Assembly: GCF_905475345.1 (NCBI RefSeq)
Contig: NC_066609.1
Span: forward strand, 1,570,001 to 1,634,000
DNA from: Vespula vulgaris
Taxonomy: Eukaryota > Arthropoda > Insecta > Hymenoptera > Vespidae
Direction: 5' to 3'
DNA: 64,000 nt
In this document: positions 50,701 to 61,709 of the stretch, in pieces
Numbering within the stretch: the stretch's first letter is position 1
Layout of the letters: every line of letters begins with the position of its first letter
Position numbers and translations under genes: made by a program
Notes under the pieces: model-generated
Seen by the model: the letters and a program-made list of their open reading frames with translations, nothing else
What the model was told of the DNA's origin: nothing
Databases searched by the model: none

Positions 50701-53700
50701 ACATTCATATAATGTGATTTTATCTTCCTAATAAAAAATAAATATGAAAATAAATATGAAATTTAATTAATCAGCCGGAATTTGACATATATGCGATGTA
50801 TTTTTAGAATATTTTAAATATCATGTTTAATACTTTCAATCCTATTATAACCGAGTATATAATACTCTTACACTCAACAACAAACACATTGATGAGAAGT
50901 TCACAAATGCTGAAAATCATTCATTCAAAGTACTAACACTGACTTATAAAAAAGTCATTGTGTTTAAAGTAACATATTTATAATACAATTAAATGCTAAT
51001 TTTTTTCTAAATTTCTCTTTCACATTTGTATTGATGACTTATAGACTTTAAGATCAATTTTTTTATATATGTCATTAGTTGTGTAAAATAACACACACAT
51101 AATATTTTCTTTTCAAGATTTTAAATATTAGAACTTGACTTTTTTCAATAAGTAAACAAACCCACTATGTTGAATTTAATCATAAGTTATGATTTTCATG
51201 TATTATAACTCACAATGCAGTTTCATGAAATTTTTCAATATTCCATTATTTTTGGGTTTAATAAAGTTTTCCTAAGTATTTTTGAGAATTGTCAACGTTC
51301 TTTTTTTTTTCTTTATCTGAAGAGCAAGAACACTTAAATAATCTTGGAATGATCACTATTCCAAATATCAACATATGCTTAGGTTTCTTGCTTAAGACGT
51401 ATGTTGTGTTGCACATGAGTTTATACACTTGAGCTGTACTGTATGTACCCCATATGGGATGATTTGCGAGTTGACCAATTTTTAACTAAGTTATTTCAAA
51501 TATACATACTATAATTAATTACAATACAGGGTGTGAGAGAAATAATTTGTTGAAAATTGCGCTTACCTTTCTTCTCTGCTTCTCTCTCTGTATTCCCGAT
51601 CTCTCTCTCGATCACGGTCTCTCTCTCTGCTGCGTGATCTTTCTCGGGGATACGGTTCACTATAATAACGTTCCCTATCACGGTCACGATCTCTTTCTCT
51701 TTCACGATCACGTTCTCTATCTCGTTCTCTATCTCTGTCCCTGCTACGTTCTCTATATTCTCGATCACGACTTCTAGATCGTTCACGGCGTCTTCTATGA
51801 CTACGTTCTCTATCTCGCGAACGAGAACGTTCTAAAAAAACAAATTTTTAACATTGTAACATTTCAAATAATCGAAGAGAACAATGTTACATAATTCCTC
51901 GCTATACTTTGTCCTTTATATGTATATACATATGTATGTATATACATACATAATCTAAAATATTTACTCACCTCTGCGAGCAGAACCATAACTCTTTGTT
52001 TCAACACCTCGCAGAGTATCTTGAAGCGAACTGATCAATATTTTGCATCTATCATCTGCAGCTACTTTAGATTGTTTTATTAAAGAAATTGCAGTAACTA
52101 AGGTTTCAATGGCGCTTGCATATTCTCCAGCCGCAGCATCCGATACTGCTCTGGCTATAGCAGAAGAGGACACTGTTCTATTGCGTCCCATTATTTCTTC
52201 AAATTCTTGATCCGTAAGCGGAGGAGGACCTTCAGGACGATGATCAGGTCCTGGCGCACCATAAGGTGGCTAAAAGTACGTTTATATAAAACTTATTAAG
52301 ATTAAGGCTTTCCAAGTAAATATTTTTTCTTATATAGCTTATACCTGTGCTGCAGGTGGCCCGTAGCCATGCGGTGGTACATGCGGTGGTCCATGCGGTG
52401 GTCCATGCGGTTGCCCATGGGGTGGACCATGGGGTGGTCCATGAGGCGGACCATGAGGCGGACCATGAGGAGGACCAGGAGGACCTGGAGGATGTTGTCC
52501 TGGATGTTGATGAGGTGGTCCTTGTGGGAAAAATGCTGGATTTACATGCGGTGCCGGCCCTCCTGGAGGTCCTTGAGGTGGTCCCTGAGGTGGTCCGCCA
52601 TGTCCAGGTGGAGGGCCGCCCGGACCTGGTAACATTCCTGATCAATATTGATTTTAGGGTGCGATAGCATATATAATTACTTTATATACGCTACTAGGAA
52701 TTTTTTATACATATATCTTTTCATATTTTTAGTGTATCTTTAATTTATTTGAGCTTGATTTTTTTTTCCTTATAAATTAAATCGTTGTATTTTCGTTAAA
52801 ACATTCATGCAATTAATTTAGCTTTCTATGAAATAAAAAAATAAGTAAATAAATTAAAGATAATAAAAATATTTCACCTCTGAGAAAAAAATAAATAAAT
52901 AATGTGTTAATAATATTACTGTTACATATTACATGAATGTTACAAACTTAATTATAATTATTTGTTTTACAAATATAGTTGTTTGAAACACCTTGTATCT
53001 TTATGCATATGTTAAAAGTAAATTTCCCTCAATATCATGCACTACTATAACAATTGGCACTGAATGACATTAATAACACTTTATGAACGTTTCAAAACTC
53101 TCACCACCCATAGAACCTGGAGGAGGTCCTCTCTGTGGTGGCCCTTGGCCAGGTTGTGGGCCTTGCATATGTTGATGTTGAGGGAAACCTGGTGGTCCCT
53201 GAGGCCCATGATGCATTCCTATGCACATTGAATAATCTTGTCAGCATATATATTTGGAAAAACATATGTGTGCTATTGTACAGATTATAACACTAACATG
53301 GGAACACACAAATGTGCAATTATAGAATACCTATATTTATATTACAAATAGAAAGAAAGCATATAAATCCAAGATGTTTCAAATGTTTAATCGTTACGCG
53401 GTTTCTCTTAATAATTTACAAACCTGGTGGTCGATTCCATTCTGGTCGTGGTTGAGCACCCCTAGGGTCACCTGGAGGTCCTCCAGGATGTCCAGGTGGT
53501 CCACGAGGAGGACCCTGACCAGGGGGTCCAGGTGGACCACCATGAAATTGCTGAATGAGAGCAAAGAAATAGTTTTACTTCATATATCCATTTGCAAATG
53601 GTATTTATTTATATTTTTATAAATGATAATTATCGAAAAAATAAAAATAACTTTATATATTCATAATATATAAAGTTAATAAAGAATATAACGTATATAT

Positions 53701-56428
53701 AAATACATATATATTATTAATATACTCTCATGGAAGTTCAATAATCAAGAAGTAAAGAAGTTACTAATCTTAAAAATTGTGCTTCAATAATTTATTATCA
53801 AAGCCAGTTATTTATTATGTGCCAATTTCATATAATAACCTTCATATACTCCGATTGTATCTTGTTAATTATATAGGAATTTTATTGTTGTTTTTTTATA
53901 CTTGCTTTTGTTTCTCAGAGGAGATAAAAAAACAGAACCTCATTATAAGTTACCTGTGATATATGAAAACTGGCTTCTGAAAGGTCTCTAGTACAACTCT
54001 ATTCATAGTGTAAGACATGTAAGTGCAAAAAATATTCAAACTTGTATGATACTTATTAAAGTTTTAAACAGTATAATCTATATCAGTTTCTAAATAGGAA
54101 AAAAAAAAAAAAGAAAAAACTAGAAGAACTTACAACTTTGCAGAATCTTAATTTATTTGGTTATCTGTTATATCAATGTTTTATTTTTCATATATAAAAA
54201 AAAAAAAAAAAGGATTTTAAAAAAATTTCAATAAATACGAAAATTATAATATAATACGTTACGAGATTCTGCTCGGTTTGAACATTTTTTAAAGAAACTT
54301 TTGATGAAAATATATAAGAAATATAGCCATAAAAAATGTGTTGGCAAGAACTCTTTTTATATAAACTCCATTTAATATATTATTAAATTTATATGTACTT
54401 AGAAATCTGTACATTGTCTTTATTACATCTCATGCTATTTATATCTATCACATACCATGCCTGGTGGTCTGTGCTGTCCAGGTCCGGGTCCTGGAGGTCC
54501 TTGCTGTGGTGGGCCACCAGGTCCACTAGGACCTCTTGGTGGTCCAGGTGGACCATTTGGTCTAGGACCATTCCATGGCGCTTGCTGATATCCTGGTGGA
54601 GGTGGACCTTGATTAGGATGTCCAGGTAAAGGATGGTGTGGTCCAGGACCTGGACCCATAGGTGGTCCATGCATTCGAGGCGGACCTTGTTGACCAGGCC
54701 CACCAGGTCCAGGTGGCCCCATACCTGGTGGTGGCATTCTTTGTGGTCTGACACCCTGTGGAGGGCCCATCATCATTCTAGGACCATGATTTTGTTGAGA
54801 ATGTTGAGGATGTTGTGGATGTTGTGGATGTTGTTGATGAGGTGGCATAGGTGGCTGATGTTGGTGCGGATTATGAGGACGTTGACTCTGACTTTGCTGG
54901 GGAGCAGGTGCTGGTCGTGTCTTGCATTGAGATTCGAACTAGTAGTATAAAAAGTTTATTAATTATACTCTATTTAGTTCCTTTATTTCTTATCTTCCAT
55001 ATCATTCATCTAATACAACATTTATTTACCTGATTTAAAGCTTGCTTCGTCGGAAATGTTACAACTGGATTCTGACCATGTAATTCTTTTTTAGGTAATC
55101 TTTCCATACAAATTCTCATGCTTTGTTCTGAACCCAGAGAAATTACACAGAAACCTTTAGATTGTCCATTTGCTCTATTTTCAAAGAACTTTACTTCAAC
55201 AAAATCAGATACACCAATACTTTGGACCGCATCAGTTATGTCTTGATCACTCGTCCACTATAAAAATAAAATGAACATGGCTTTTACAATTTGATTTTAT
55301 AGGTTTTATTCAATTTTCAATTAAATTTTAATTAAAATTTTAATGTTTTATTTACATTCTAATTTTATATGTAATATTTAAATGCAAAGTACATTTTAAA
55401 TTTAAACAAAAAAAAAAAGAAAAAAAAAGAAATAATAAAATACATATCGTTATATACCCAAGTTAAATTGCCAACGTATAGTTGATGACGTCTTCCTATT
55501 TGATTAGGTTGGATGTTGTTTCCAAGCTGATGATAAGGTGCATTCCCATTAGTTTCCTCATTTGTGGATGTAGTATCACCGCCTCCATCCCCAGTATTCC
55601 CACTGGAAACACCACCATTACCGCCTGCTGGAGCTGCGATTACATCGTCGTACAAATCCACTCCGTCACCCGCAAATTCGTCCTAAAGCATATTCAACAA
55701 GAAAACATATTGTTAAATAACAATGAAAATATAGATGATAATCTGTGTTATAATTTACCATGTAATAAAGCATATATTCTGGCAGCCACCAAATACTTGC
55801 TTTAATGCAAATTTAGAGTTGATAAATTTAATAGAAATTTATTCACATGGTACACGCTTTTAAAATATTCTTTTCTCAATGAGATAAAATTTTCATTATA
55901 GATTAGATTTCACATGCAGTGCAAATGCAGTGCTCCATACAACTAAAATTTGATAATCGAAGTGGAAATAATACTACGACATTTTTGCCTTACCGCTAAC
56001 ACCATTTTGATTTTCCTGCTGGAAACCTCTATTACTCGTATTTGTGCTAGGTCCGAAGTTTTTTACGCGTGTACACAAAACGCACTATTTGTGAAACGTA
56101 GTTTAGAAAAAAGTTTTCGTGAATATACTTCGCGTATTCCGATTGCTTTCACACAAAAGCAGATCACGATAATACTGGTATTTCGGGCATAAGGACTTCG
56201 CAGAGTTCATCGAGCGATCGTTAACATCGCTCCTCCATGACGCCGAACACTCCGATATACTAACGCGTGTTTTTATCACTATCGGCTATTGATTTCTTTT
56301 AATATTCTCGCTCTTAATAATTACGAATAATATTCAACTCTGTATTATTATCAAAGATAAGATCGAATTACCTGCGCGAAATCTTGCTCGAGATCATCGG
56401 CGTACAAATCAATGTCACCGTCCGCCAT
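47704..56428 (-). CDS. CPSF6: CPSF6, 68-kDa subunit of cleavage factor Im
   Basis: Eleven coding exons encode 779 residues. In translated order: 56428-56372, 55682-55458, 55257-55030, 54938-54456, 53550-53424, 53218-53105, 52637-52345, 52269-51972, 51831-51567, 48816-48736 and 47872-47704 (TAA). All phases agree. The start MADGDIDLYADDLEQDFAQ is typical. One RRM (about 84-165) has LYVGNLTWWT and SKGFCVISL. A long Pro/Gly/His-rich centre follows, then the conserved block LTDQEFEEIMGRNR, SSSAIARAVSDAAAGEYASAIETLVTAISLIKQSKV, DDRCKILISSLQDTL. The C-terminus is RS/RD/RE-rich (ERSRSRDRER...). With NUDT21 (CFIm25), CPSF6 binds UGUA sites and sets poly(A) site choice. The last intron but one (48817-51566) is about 2.75 kb, far longer than the others. 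Confidence 0.95.
48817..51566 (-). other. Large intron of CPSF6
   Basis: The donor is GAAAG followed by GTAAGC at 51566; the acceptor is CATTAG ending at 48817. The content is AT-rich DNA with short TA runs and no recognised nested gene or transposon. Confidence 0.75.
52345..52637 (-). repeat. Pro-His-Gly coding minisatellite in CPSF6 exon 7
   Basis: The exon contains about ten near-identical copies of a 12-bp unit encoding PPHG (dense part about 52369-52470). GGTCCATGC-type units alternate on the + strand. Units are highly similar at base level, a sign of recent expansion. Confidence 0.8.
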
Positions 56429-57169
56429 TTTACGCACACCGACGCTAACTGCAGCACCAAGCCCATCAATTTCCTTCCTCGATTCAGAGGTTAGTACTCG
56501 AACGCCCTCTTATACGTAAAAGGCGGTCTAAAAACACAAGTTAACACACACTTTTTCATTGGCAGGAAAAAATTAAAACGTGGTTGAATTACAACGCGCG
56601 TTAATTAAAATTCTTAATCGACACTAAATTACTATAAATAGAAATAAAGTAAAAACTTAAGATACCTTCTTGTACAGAATAATCTATAATAATAATAAAA
56701 AACAGGGTTATTAGAAGTGCATACTTTGCTATCGTGTTAGAAATAAGAATTCCCTATAGGCACAGTTATCAACACAGTTATTAGTCAACTTGAAACAGCT
56801 CGATATCGTGAATTTCAAATTTTCAGTTACCAGATGTCGTTCTCAAAATAGCCCTTGTCCCAAACATCAACGAATCACTTTTATCCTTTTTAAATTTTAC
56901 ATTTTATCGATCTCATTTGGCATTGATCAATAAAAAAGAAGAAACGAAAACAAACTAACAAAATTGGTTCACAATTTTATAATCAAAGAATGAATAAGAG
57001 TGATGAGTAACTATGAGCTAAACTTTATGTTTTCTCAGATTGCCAGTGAATTGTGTATAACCATAAATCTGATTCTATTTAATATCAAGCTGTCAAAATA
57101 TTAAAAATGAATGGATATTAATAATTCTACTTATTTTATAATATATAATAGGTATTAAACATATTTGAA
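56429..57169. promoter_or_regulatory. Divergent intergenic region CPSF6 / VPS33A, probable shared promoter
   Basis: The start codons point outward across about 740 nt. The CPSF6 ATG sits in TCCGCCATTTTACG on the + strand. On the - strand this is a AAAATGGCGGA context, common at insect housekeeping starts. No exact transcription start was identified. Confidence 0.5.
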
Positions 57170-59496
57170 ATGTCTTTGACACATTTATCAAGTGGAAGAT
57201 TAAATGTCGCTCTTATACAAGAACAAGCAAGAAAACAATTGTTACATTTGTTCGAACAATGCGATGGTACAAAGGTAATAATTGATCGTATGGATAATAT
57301 CTAATTCTTTTTTTTTATGTATATATCCTATACGTACAATTCTATTTTAATAGGCAATTATTTGGGACGAGTCACTTGCTGGTCCGATTGGACTTGTTGC
57401 AAAATATAATCTGTTACAAGAGCATGATGTTGTCAAAATATATCCATTATGTGGAGGAACATTATCTATACCTCCTAATATTGCAAATATTATATTTATC
57501 ACTAGACCACAATTAGCTTTGATGGATTTAGTAGCTGAGAATGTACATGGGTATGCGTTATATAAAAAATTTCTATAATATTTTCAATATTTGTATTATA
57601 ATATACATATACTTTAACAGAGAAGAAGGTAAAAGACCTCGTAAGGAATTTCATTTATTTTTTGTACCAAGGAAAAGCCTATTGTGTCAAAAGAAACTTC
57701 AAAACCGAGGTGTTTTTGGTAGCTTTACATTAATAGAAGAATTTAAATGTGATATATTTCCATTTGATAGCGATCTTCTTTCTATGGAACTTAATGAATC
57801 ATTCAAAGAATTTTATTTGGAAAACGATCCTACTTGTTTATATCAAGTAGCCCAAGCTATTCAAAGTCTACAAAGATTATATGGAAAGATTCCAAAGGTT
57901 ACAGGTAGAGGACCTGCTGCTGCTAAAGTATGTGAATTATTGGAAAGATTAAATCGAGAAGAAGAAGATAGTAAAATGAATGTATTACAACCAACACCTA
58001 TAGAACATTTATTGTTACTAGATAGATCTGTGGATTTATTATCACCCTTAGTTACTCAATTAACTTATGAAGGCTTAATAGATGAGATATTTGGCATAAA
58101 ATACAGTAAAGTATTTGTTAGAAATTACTTTTTTTTTTTGATATAATGTTATTTATAAGAATTATGTATATGTATCGATATCGAATGAATAAATTTCAGA
58201 TACCGTACAGTTGCCTGCCAGAAAGTTTCATGATTCTGATGACTCTCCAACTGTAATGTCTCTCAATGAGAAAGAACAAATTATACTTAACTCTGGAGAG
58301 GAATTATTTGCTGAAATTAGGTAAATATAAATTTTTTGTATTTTTTATGATAGTATTTATATCTTTATGATTTACAGAGATAAAAATTTCAATGGAGTAG
58401 GTCCGGTGCTTAGTAAAAAAGCTAAAGTTATTTCGTCACAATTTGATGAACGACATGGGGATAAGAGTGTTCAAGAAATAAAACAATTTGTTGCTAAACT
58501 ACCACATATGTTGGCAACAAAACAATCTTTAGCAAGGCGTAAGTTATTCAAGAAAGTATGTTAAACATTTTAAACATTCTTAGAAATAACGTTTTTTCAA
58601 TAGATACAACGATAGCAGAAATGATAAAGGAAGTCACTGATTCCAACAGTTTTTTAGAATCATTACAAATTGAACAAGAATTGTTAAATTGTATCGATAC
58701 AGACAAACCCAATTCATATATAGAAGATTTAATAGCTCAACAACAACCATTGCTCAAAGTGCTTCGCCTTCTTTGTATACAGTCTTTAACAAATTCTGGT
58801 TTAAAACCAAAATTATTAGATTATTATAAAAGAGAAATAATACAAACTTATGGATATCAACATTTACCAACGCTTTTAAATTTAGAAAAAGCTGGTTTGT
58901 TGAAAGCACAGCAATCTATACGTCAATATACTGTATTGAGAAAAGCATTGCGTCTTACGGTAGAAGATGAAAGCGAAATAACGCCCAAAGATATTAGTTA
59001 CGTACATTCTATATATGCACCTCTTAGTATTAGATTGGCAGAACAATTAGTTCAGCCAAATGGTTGGCAAGGATTAAACGACGTGATGGGTTTATTACCA
59101 GGACCTACTGTAACGAACGTTTCATATAATTTAGCGTTTACAGGAAGAAGTATGAATCTTTTATCACTTTGAAGAAAAGTATGATATTAAAACGTAATAA
59201 TAAACTTTTTTATAGGAAATTCTATTACTAGCGAAGACTCAAATTCTGATCCTCCAAAATTAGTTTTAATATTTTTTATCGGCGGATGCACATTTGCGGA
59301 AATATCAGCTTTACGATTTTTATCTCAACAAGAGGATCGTAAGTATTATATTTTATAATACGACTGATAGATAATGAAAATAAATATATGAAATAACTTT
59401 CTTTTAGTAAATGTTGAATTTATCGTGGGTACAACAAAGCTTATAAATGGTAATACATTCCTTTCGTCGTTAATGGAAAATATGGAATACAATTGA
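57170..59496 (+). CDS. VPS33A: VPS33A, Sec1/Munc18-family subunit of HOPS/CORVET (Drosophila carnation)
   Basis: Eight exons, 57170-57274, 57354-57550, 57621-58105, 58200-58320, 58378-58538, 58604-59149, 59216-59338 and 59408-59496 (TGA), encode 608 residues; human VPS33A is of similar length. Diagnostic blocks are IIWDESLAGPIGLVAKY, FHLFFVPRKSLLCQKKL, LLLLDRSVDLLSPLVTQLTY (the SM-protein D-R motif), GLKPKLLDYYKREIIQTYGY, and LIFFIGGCTFAEISALRFLS near the C-terminus. As an SM protein in HOPS it binds assembled SNAREs and promotes endosome-lysosome fusion; the Drosophila gene is an eye-colour locus. The blocks fit VPS33A better than VPS33B. The 6-7 junction (exon end 59149) needs the donor inside AGAAGTATG, which restores frame. 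AATAAA hexamers lie at 59507-59516, just past the stop. Confidence 0.95.
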
Positions 59497-59506
59497 TTTA
59501 ATAAGT

Positions 59507-59516
59507 AATAAATAAA
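59507..59516 (+). terminator. Overlapping AATAAA hexamers after VPS33A
   Basis: Two overlapping AATAAA motifs start 11 nt and 15 nt beyond the stop codon. They suit a very short 3' UTR. Confidence 0.5.
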
Positions 59517-59699
59517 TATTTCTATATATCTATCCCAAAACAAATGTGTCATATATATTCTATTTATAGATTTAATCAAAGCACAGGTATATAAGCTAAA
59601 TCATTAAAACAAAATATATGATCTAATAACAAAAATAAAAAATTTCAATTTCATTATTTTCTACAACCCAAAAGCTTCATTGATTTTGATTAAAACATT

Positions 59700-60141
59700 A
59701 AATAATATAAAAGTTACGAACCGGTTAGGCTGACGAGCGTATTTTATAATCATCGACGGGAGAGATGGAATAACTTATGGACATTTCGCGGGTACGATCG
59801 TTGAATGTTTCCAAAGACGAGTAACGAATTTGAATTCGGTAACGGTAGGGGGTACTAATGCAAGAAGAAGAGACAGAAGCAAAAAAGACCTTTCGCATTT
59901 ACCGGCGATCCAAGTACCATTTAGTTACAAAGTCTACCAACGTAGAGCGCCACAGATCATCGACAGACGGCTCGACAGTCGTAACAGAACACGACGGTAT
60001 AGGAAAGCGAAAAGGCGTGAAAAAGTTTCGCGAAATTCTCTTAGGCATCCGGGCAAACGGTGTGTGTCGTGCCGTGTATCGCGTCGAGATTGCCACTGCA
60101 GTTTTTCTCGTCGCGTCTCGTGCGCGTGTGTGTGTGCGTGC
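59700..60141 (+). promoter_or_regulatory. Probable promoter and 5' UTR exon of TAO kinase
   Basis: Base composition changes sharply to GC-richer, CpG-containing sequence from about 59700 to about 60330. A good donor GTAAGT lies at 60142-60147. The next supported acceptor for the kinase transcript is TTTTTTCCAG ending at 61572. The transcription start was not located, and other donors nearby are possible. Confidence 0.4.
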
Positions 60142-60390
60142 GTAAGTTTGCGTGACACGTACGGGGCGTGTACGTCGTTTTCCGGGGTGCGGTGCATTTC
60201 TCATAGGACGAAAGATCTCACGGATCCACCGGATCTTAATATGTTTGAAGGATCATCGTGGTTCAGAAAAAAGAGCTGCCTCTTGTGAAGTGAATTTTCT
60301 TCAAGTTGCGCGCATGCCTCCGTGCTGCTCACTCACTCGCCATTTTGGAGGTGAATATTATTTTTTACCCTCTTTGCGATCGCAATGAAA

Positions 60391-60394
60391 GAGT

Positions 60395-60426
<32 letters not shown>

Positions 60427-60452
60427 AAGAGAGAGAAAGAGAGAGAGAGAGA
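60391..60452. repeat. (GA)n microsatellite
   Basis: GA runs with GAAA interruptions in the TAO 5' region. Confidence 0.9.
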
Positions 60453-60790
60453 TCGAGATCGTTCGTGAACTTGAACCGCATTTCGCCGGGAAGCAGTCGT
60501 TCGTCCAGGACACGGGGATGTCATCGGACCAATGCGGACGCACGACTTACCTCCTTGATTACAGTGACGACGACGACGAGAACGAGGACGATCTTCTTCT
60601 GGCCCCTCATCAATTCCTCGTTTGTCTCTTTCTTTCGTCTTTCCTTGATTTTCTTTTCGTTTCGTCCTTCTTATTTTCTTTCCCTTTCTCTCTCTCTCTT
60701 TCTCTCTGTATCTATCTATATATCTATCTACCTATCTATCTATCATCTCTCTCTACCTTCCTCTCTTTCTCCCTCACTCTTCTAGTCTTT

Positions 60791-60796
<6 letters not shown>

Positions 60797-60848
<52 letters not shown>

Positions 60849-60850
60849 AT
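60797..60850. repeat. (CT)n microsatellite
   Basis: A nearly pure CT run, flanked by CTAT and CTTT units from about 60660 to 60910. Confidence 0.9.
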
Positions 60851-61366
60851 CTATCTATCTCACTCACTCTCCTCTCTTCTCTTCTCTTCTTTTCTTTCTT
60901 TTTCTTCCCTATCTTTTTCTGCGTTCGATGCCTCGCTCGCTTGCTCGGACGCGATCGTCCCGAATGAACAAGACCCAACCCTCCTTACGCCCGCATTTTC
61001 CATCTCCTGCGAATTTAACGCGAAACTCGTCATACTTGTTGTCTTCTCAACCGATCAACAACGCGATAACACCCTCTTATTTCTTTACCACGGCGCACTT
61101 CCCCCAAAACGCCAAAAAATTCTCTTCGGCGATTTCACGTGCGAGCGCGGAGAATGCGCGTTCTCGACATACCACTTCTTCGACCGCCTTAGGTTCACGA
61201 TTCCCTTGCCTTAAAAGTAAACCCTTTTCCGGCGATTCGATTCTTAACAAGGATTCTCGGAGAATACGTGTTGTGTTTGCACGATCAACAAGGATGATGA
61301 TGATATATGATAATCATCGTAATTCTTTCGTATTTAACTTATTAGTTTTCAATATATATATCTTTC

Positions 61367-61371
<5 letters not shown>

Positions 61372-61410
<39 letters not shown>
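61372..61410. repeat. (TA)n microsatellite
   Basis: An uninterrupted TA run in the presumed first intron of the TAO gene. Confidence 0.9.
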
Positions 61411-61418
<8 letters not shown>

Positions 61419-61572
61419 TGATGTATGTATGTATGCATAAGTATATTATCCTATGGTGTTAAATATTTTTCTATTTTCTTACAATCCTTGTTGATCCAAA
61501 TTTCTTGTTGAGATTGTTTTAAGATCTTGGATTGTCTATAAAATTTCCTCTTTTGTTTTCTTTTTTTTCCAG

Positions 61573-61709
61573 ATATAATGTTATTCTTGGGAATGGATTG
61601 ACAGAGAATTCATAAAGATTAAAGGATTAGAAACATCTTTTATTATTAAATAAAGAGGCACGGTGTCTGTGAAATAGGCCTCGGCCATTAATTCATCAAT
61701 TTCTCTACT
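61573..61709 (+). other. 5' UTR part of TAO exon, with a short upstream ORF
   Basis: It follows the acceptor TTTTTTCCAG (61572) and runs to the kinase start codon. A 7-codon upstream ORF (ATG 61578, encoding MLFLGMD, then TGA) lies in it. The kinase ATG sits in CTACTATGCC. Confidence 0.5.

Noticed and set aside
51547..51777. Open frame on the + strand opposite the CPSF6 RS-rich exon
   Set aside because: Antisense shadow of Arg/Asp/Glu codons. The - strand exon has correct splice sites and family match.
52244..52667. Trp/Ser/Thr-rich or Val/Asp-rich frames over CPSF6 exon 7
   Set aside because: Out-of-frame readings of the PPHG minisatellite.
59830..60967. Open frames of 95-159 codons in the TAO 5' region
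   Set aside because: They lie in GC-richer 5' UTR or promoter sequence and then in GA/CT repeats. No domain is seen, and the frame does not join the kinase.
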